The position numbers and the translations under genes were made by a program. The notes under the pieces were generated by a model that was given only the letters and a program-made list of their open reading frames with translations, searched no databases and was not told the origin of the DNA. 64,000 nucleotides of DNA, taken from Chamaea fasciata. Its lineage: Eukaryota > Chordata > Aves > Passeriformes > Sylviidae. Of this stretch, positions 60,585 through 64,000 are shown in pieces. The first letter of the stretch is position 1; the number at the start of each line of letters is the position of its first letter. The stretch covers positions 23,795,740 through 23,859,739 of the forward strand of contig JARCOQ010000012.1 of the NCBI GenBank assembly GCA_029207755.1. The letters run 5' to 3'.

Positions 60585-61019
60585 ACAATGAGAAAAAAAA
60601 TAGCAAAAGCACCATAAACCCTTTCTGTACAGTGAAGGCAAAACAACCCCTGACACCTCTCCATTCCTCTCATAGTGCTGATTCCAGGGAGGGTAACAGT
60701 CCTGATCAATGAACCCAAACCCTGACATTTCCTAATGCCTTCCCCACACAGTCAGGGCCTGCCCACAAGTTAGCTTTGCTGCCACCTCCAAGCCAAATAA
60801 ACCATTTTTGTGCTCCTCTCTATATGTGCAGTCTCAGACCTCCCAACAGACACAATCTGTCATCACTCCTTGTAGCAGTCCTTGCTTCCTGAGGTAAAAC
60901 AATTTCTAACACAATGCTTTATCTAAGTTAATCTTTTTTTCACCATCCATTTCTTTTTCTTTGGAATTATTAGAAAACATTAAATATTTATTTATTTATT
61001 TATTTATTTATCTATCTAT

Positions 61020-61054
<35 letters not shown>

Positions 61055-61244
61055 TTTCTAGTTACTACTCAGCGTGTTTTACAATTATGTCTCATTTCTG
61101 TAAAGTGTCTTTAAGTCATTTAGTTCACATATTCAAGACTTTTCTCCCCTTTAAATACAGTTCCTTATGAGTTTGACCATGTTAGCATGATTTTCCATTG
61201 GATCAAGTATAGTTTTACATTTATGAATTATTACTCAGCTGTGA
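60585..61244. other. Unique non-coding sequence with a microsatellite
   Basis: It holds only the TTTA array listed separately. No gene. Confidence 0.55.
60983..61057. repeat. (TTTA)n microsatellite
   Basis: About 18 units of TTTA with two TCTA interruptions near 61010. The plus-strand frame through it is low complexity. Confidence 0.95.
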
Positions 61245-61383
61245 CTGCCCCTGGATCCTTAGCAGTGTCCAAGGCCAAGTTGGATGGGGCTTGGAGCAGC
61301 CTGGTGTAGTGGAAAGTGTCCCTGCCCATGGCAGGGGTGGAATGGGATGAACTTTAAGGTACCTTCCAAAACAAACAATTCTG
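61245..61383 (+). mobile_element. CR1 LINE 3' tail fragment
   Basis: CAGTGTCCAAGGCCAAGTTG, GGGGCTTGGAGCAGCCTGG and CCCATGGCAGGGGTGGAATG form the CR1 3' tail on the plus strand. It is heavily 5'-truncated. Confidence 0.88.
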
Positions 61384-64000
61384 TAGTAGTACTTCAATGG
61401 AAATCATAGTAAAATCAATGGAAAATTATTTCTTTTACCAATATAGTAATCCTCTCTGGAAGCCATGCCTCAGCTTTTCTGCATTCTGAATAAAATACGC
61501 GTGAACTATGAAGCATTTACGAAAGACTCTTCCTGCTTTTCATATATCTGCTTTTCATATCTGGAGCACTTAAATTGGATATATGGGGTCCATTGTGTTT
61601 TAGTTCTGAATATCCACTAAACTTTTTTCTTCAATTTTCCTTCTACCAAAACAAAGGAAATGAACTGAAATTACTAATAAAACTCTAAAGATATATAAAA
61701 AATATAGCCAGCAGTGACCCTTAGCTAGAGATTGCTTTGGGAGGCCACCTCAATCAAAATTTAAACATGTCACTTTTATACATGAAGGGAGTGAGAAGGG
61801 AAATAAGGTAAACATAAGTCAAAAAAAGAACTGCTTGGAAAACTTACTTTCACTTGGAGATAATTGTATCAGAACAGTAATTTGGCATGTCTAGGGATAG
61901 GAAATGCAGGCCCAATAATGAAATGAGATGTAAAGACGAGATTTTGAAAGGTTGCAGCTTTAATGCAAAGACTTTTTTTTTTGTAGAAGTGCTGAATCCT
62001 GTTGTGTTCTATCTGCTATGCCTAATCCTCAAACAAATCTGTTCTACGAGCAGCTCCTCCCAGTCCTGTCCTCTTTGTGAAGACAACATGGTTTAAAGGG
62101 GCACAAAGCACCTGGAACAAGCTAGGTGACTGTTCCTTCATGTCAGCAGCAGCCAAAGGGGATCCACTTCTCACTCCCTCAGAAGCCTTTTACTCTAATG
62201 CTTGTTGAACACCAGTTTAAAAGATTCATATACTTTAACTCAGACCTTTCATTATAAGCCATTTACAAAGCGTTTCTATCTAATTGCTGAAACTACTGTA
62301 TAAAAAAAAAATACCAACCAAACAAAACAACAAAAACAAAACCAAACCAAAACAAAACAAACAAAAAAAACCCCCCCACCTCTGTCTCTAAAAGGTTTTC
62401 AATAAATATAATGAAAAATTTCATATGAAGACTGGAAACCTTCAAGTGACAAGGGTCCAAGGCTTTAGATACCTGTGGAAGTAAATGCAGTTTTTGCTGA
62501 GGATGGGAGGGGAGAATCTGAAAGGGTTACTTTTAAAAAACCCTGGATGTACTGAGTTCCTGAGCATGCACTTGGGAGGTTTGGAATTGACTCCAAGACA
62601 AAATAATTGCTCCTGGTTACTTGCTCTGGTGTAGGGATTTCTTTCCGTAATTCAAGATGCTTAAATAATTCAGCACCTGCAAGGACATAAAGAAAGAAAT
62701 ATAGGAAATAAATGATTACTCAGATATATATCCTATTACATATCCTAGGTATACCCAGGAAGGGAAATACATTTTATCTCCATATATTCTTATAGAATAT
62801 TAATTGCTTCTGAATTAATTTCTGCTATGTAGCTATAATAACATAGGCACTCATGAAGTTAGATTTCACAGAGTTTCAGTTAAACTTATCATTGTATATT
62901 TGTGGTGATCCACTGTCTTTATCAAACTGGGGGTGTTTACCTGGATTTATTTTCCTAGTTATTATTCCCTATGAATTTCAGATATTCCTCATTTGAGAAC
63001 AGGATATTCATGAAGCCTCAAAGTAATGTAGCAGCTCCCAACAGAGTTGGAAAGACAGAGGCTACTTGAAAAAAAAGGGATTGACTTCATGCAGGGTTAG
63101 ATCCATTATACAGATAGCCATTACATGAATATGTGAAAGGATTACATCCATTATAGGAGGAACGAAAATTATGTAAAAGTGCACATGTTATTTGCACAAT
63201 AATTAACTTCAGTGACTTTTTACATCTTGATGACCTCACCTATTGGCTGACTTGTCCATTCAAAACAAATATCCAAGAATCAAATATTTGTCTTAAAGTA
63301 AGTTTTGATACCAAAGAACACTAATCACATGGGCTAAAGAAGATTGACCTTAGCTCTCATTGGACTCAGAATGAACCTTTTTACATGTTTTCTTTGAAAG
63401 GTCCCTCCGCCTAATTCTAATTCCAAGCTGTCTAAGCAATGCACACTCTCCTTTACCAGCAGCTAAGGTTACAAAAATGGGTAACTGCTGCTTTAACCAG
63501 GCCTTCTTAGAGGTTGCAAAAACTGCACTTTGTGAAGTGTCACTCACTGATACAGCTTGACTTGGGAAATAACTTGGGTTCATTTAAAGCCTATAGGATA
63601 GAAAATTTCATTCCTGCTTCTCCTTCATAGAAACTCCGTGCCCTGGGAGCACGGTGTATATCTTCAGACACAATCATCTGAGTATTATTTATTTCTTCAG
63701 GTTTACCTGAGACCTAAGGCAGTGGCAGAGCCTTAGTGCAATGCTGGTGTTGGCTGTGTTCCCTGTCCTGGTGCAGGAAGTGTTGGGCACTGAATATCTC
63801 AGACCTTCAACTTTAACTTTTTTGTTCCTATTAGCCAAAGCTGTGTGAATATTTGCTTTGTTTTACAGCTGCTTCCTGGGCTTTGCTTGTGCTGTTCTCA
63901 CAAGGATGTGGTCAGATAATGCAGCTGAAATGATAGAATGGTTTGTTATCACCAAAAAGGATGACCGTTGCTCTGCTTTTACACCTTTTTCTCTCTGTCT
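61384..64000. other. Unique non-coding sequence with CAAA-rich tract
   Basis: An A-rich tract with AACAAA and ACCAAA units lies at about 62303-62374 and ends in a short C run. No gene or mobile element was recognised to the end of the window. Confidence 0.5.

Noticed and set aside
60983..61057. CRISPR-like regular array
   Set aside because: Simple TTTA microsatellite with no spacers. No other regularly spaced repeat exists in the window.

Overview
The window looks like nuclear DNA from a bird, most likely a songbird. It has several 5'-truncated CR1 LINE fragments. It also has many long terminal repeats (LTRs) of the kinds that begin TGTCTTGGTTT, TGTCCTGGGTT or TGTTGTGGTTT, which are familiar from passerine endogenous retroviruses. 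The unique sequence is AT-rich and non-coding. I found no convincing host exon, tRNA, rRNA, operon or CRISPR array in 64 kb. The species and chromosome are inferences.

Layout. 1-11.8 kb is mostly unique sequence with one LTR-like block and two CR1 fragments. 11.8-26.6 kb holds a ~1 kb solo LTR (copy A), two LTR-like blocks, a CR1 copy, an LTR interrupted by a piece of another LTR, a CR1 carrying two LTRs one inside the other, and a further LTR. 26.6-35.7 kb is an LTR nest: an LTR inside an LTR, a complete minus-strand provirus (28267-34410), and then an inverted copy of the same LTR family. 35.7-54.4 kb is mostly unique sequence with solo LTRs (including copy B at 40139-41204), CR1 fragments and a 2 kb LTR composite. 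54408-60579 is a second complete minus-strand provirus of ERVL type. 60.6-64 kb is unique sequence with microsatellites and one CR1 tail.

Provirus 1 (28267-34410) has two 660-bp LTRs with about five differences and a GCAGG target-site duplication (TSD), so it inserted recently. It has nevertheless lost protease, the reverse transcriptase palm and integrase. Its gag start, a pol remnant and an env leader lie in one long frame broken by a single stop codon, and an env frame follows with one stop. It probably moved using enzymes supplied by another element.

Provirus 2 (54408-60579) has LTRs of 524 and 521 bp, a CTTTC duplication, a tRNA-Lys-type primer site, gag, protease, reverse transcriptase, RNase H and a DD35E integrase, and no env. 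Its LTRs differ by about 3.5 percent, and it carries about six premature stops and two frameshifts. Its Gag has two hydrophobic segments and a four-unit tandem repeat at the N-terminus, the most unusual protein feature in the window.

I saw no clear candidate for a wholly new biological system. The best leads are that Gag architecture, the young in-frame deletion provirus, the two nearly identical ~1 kb LTRs whose differences are concentrated at one end, and the LTR core flanked by an 11-bp direct repeat. All ORF and divergence statements come from reading by eye.
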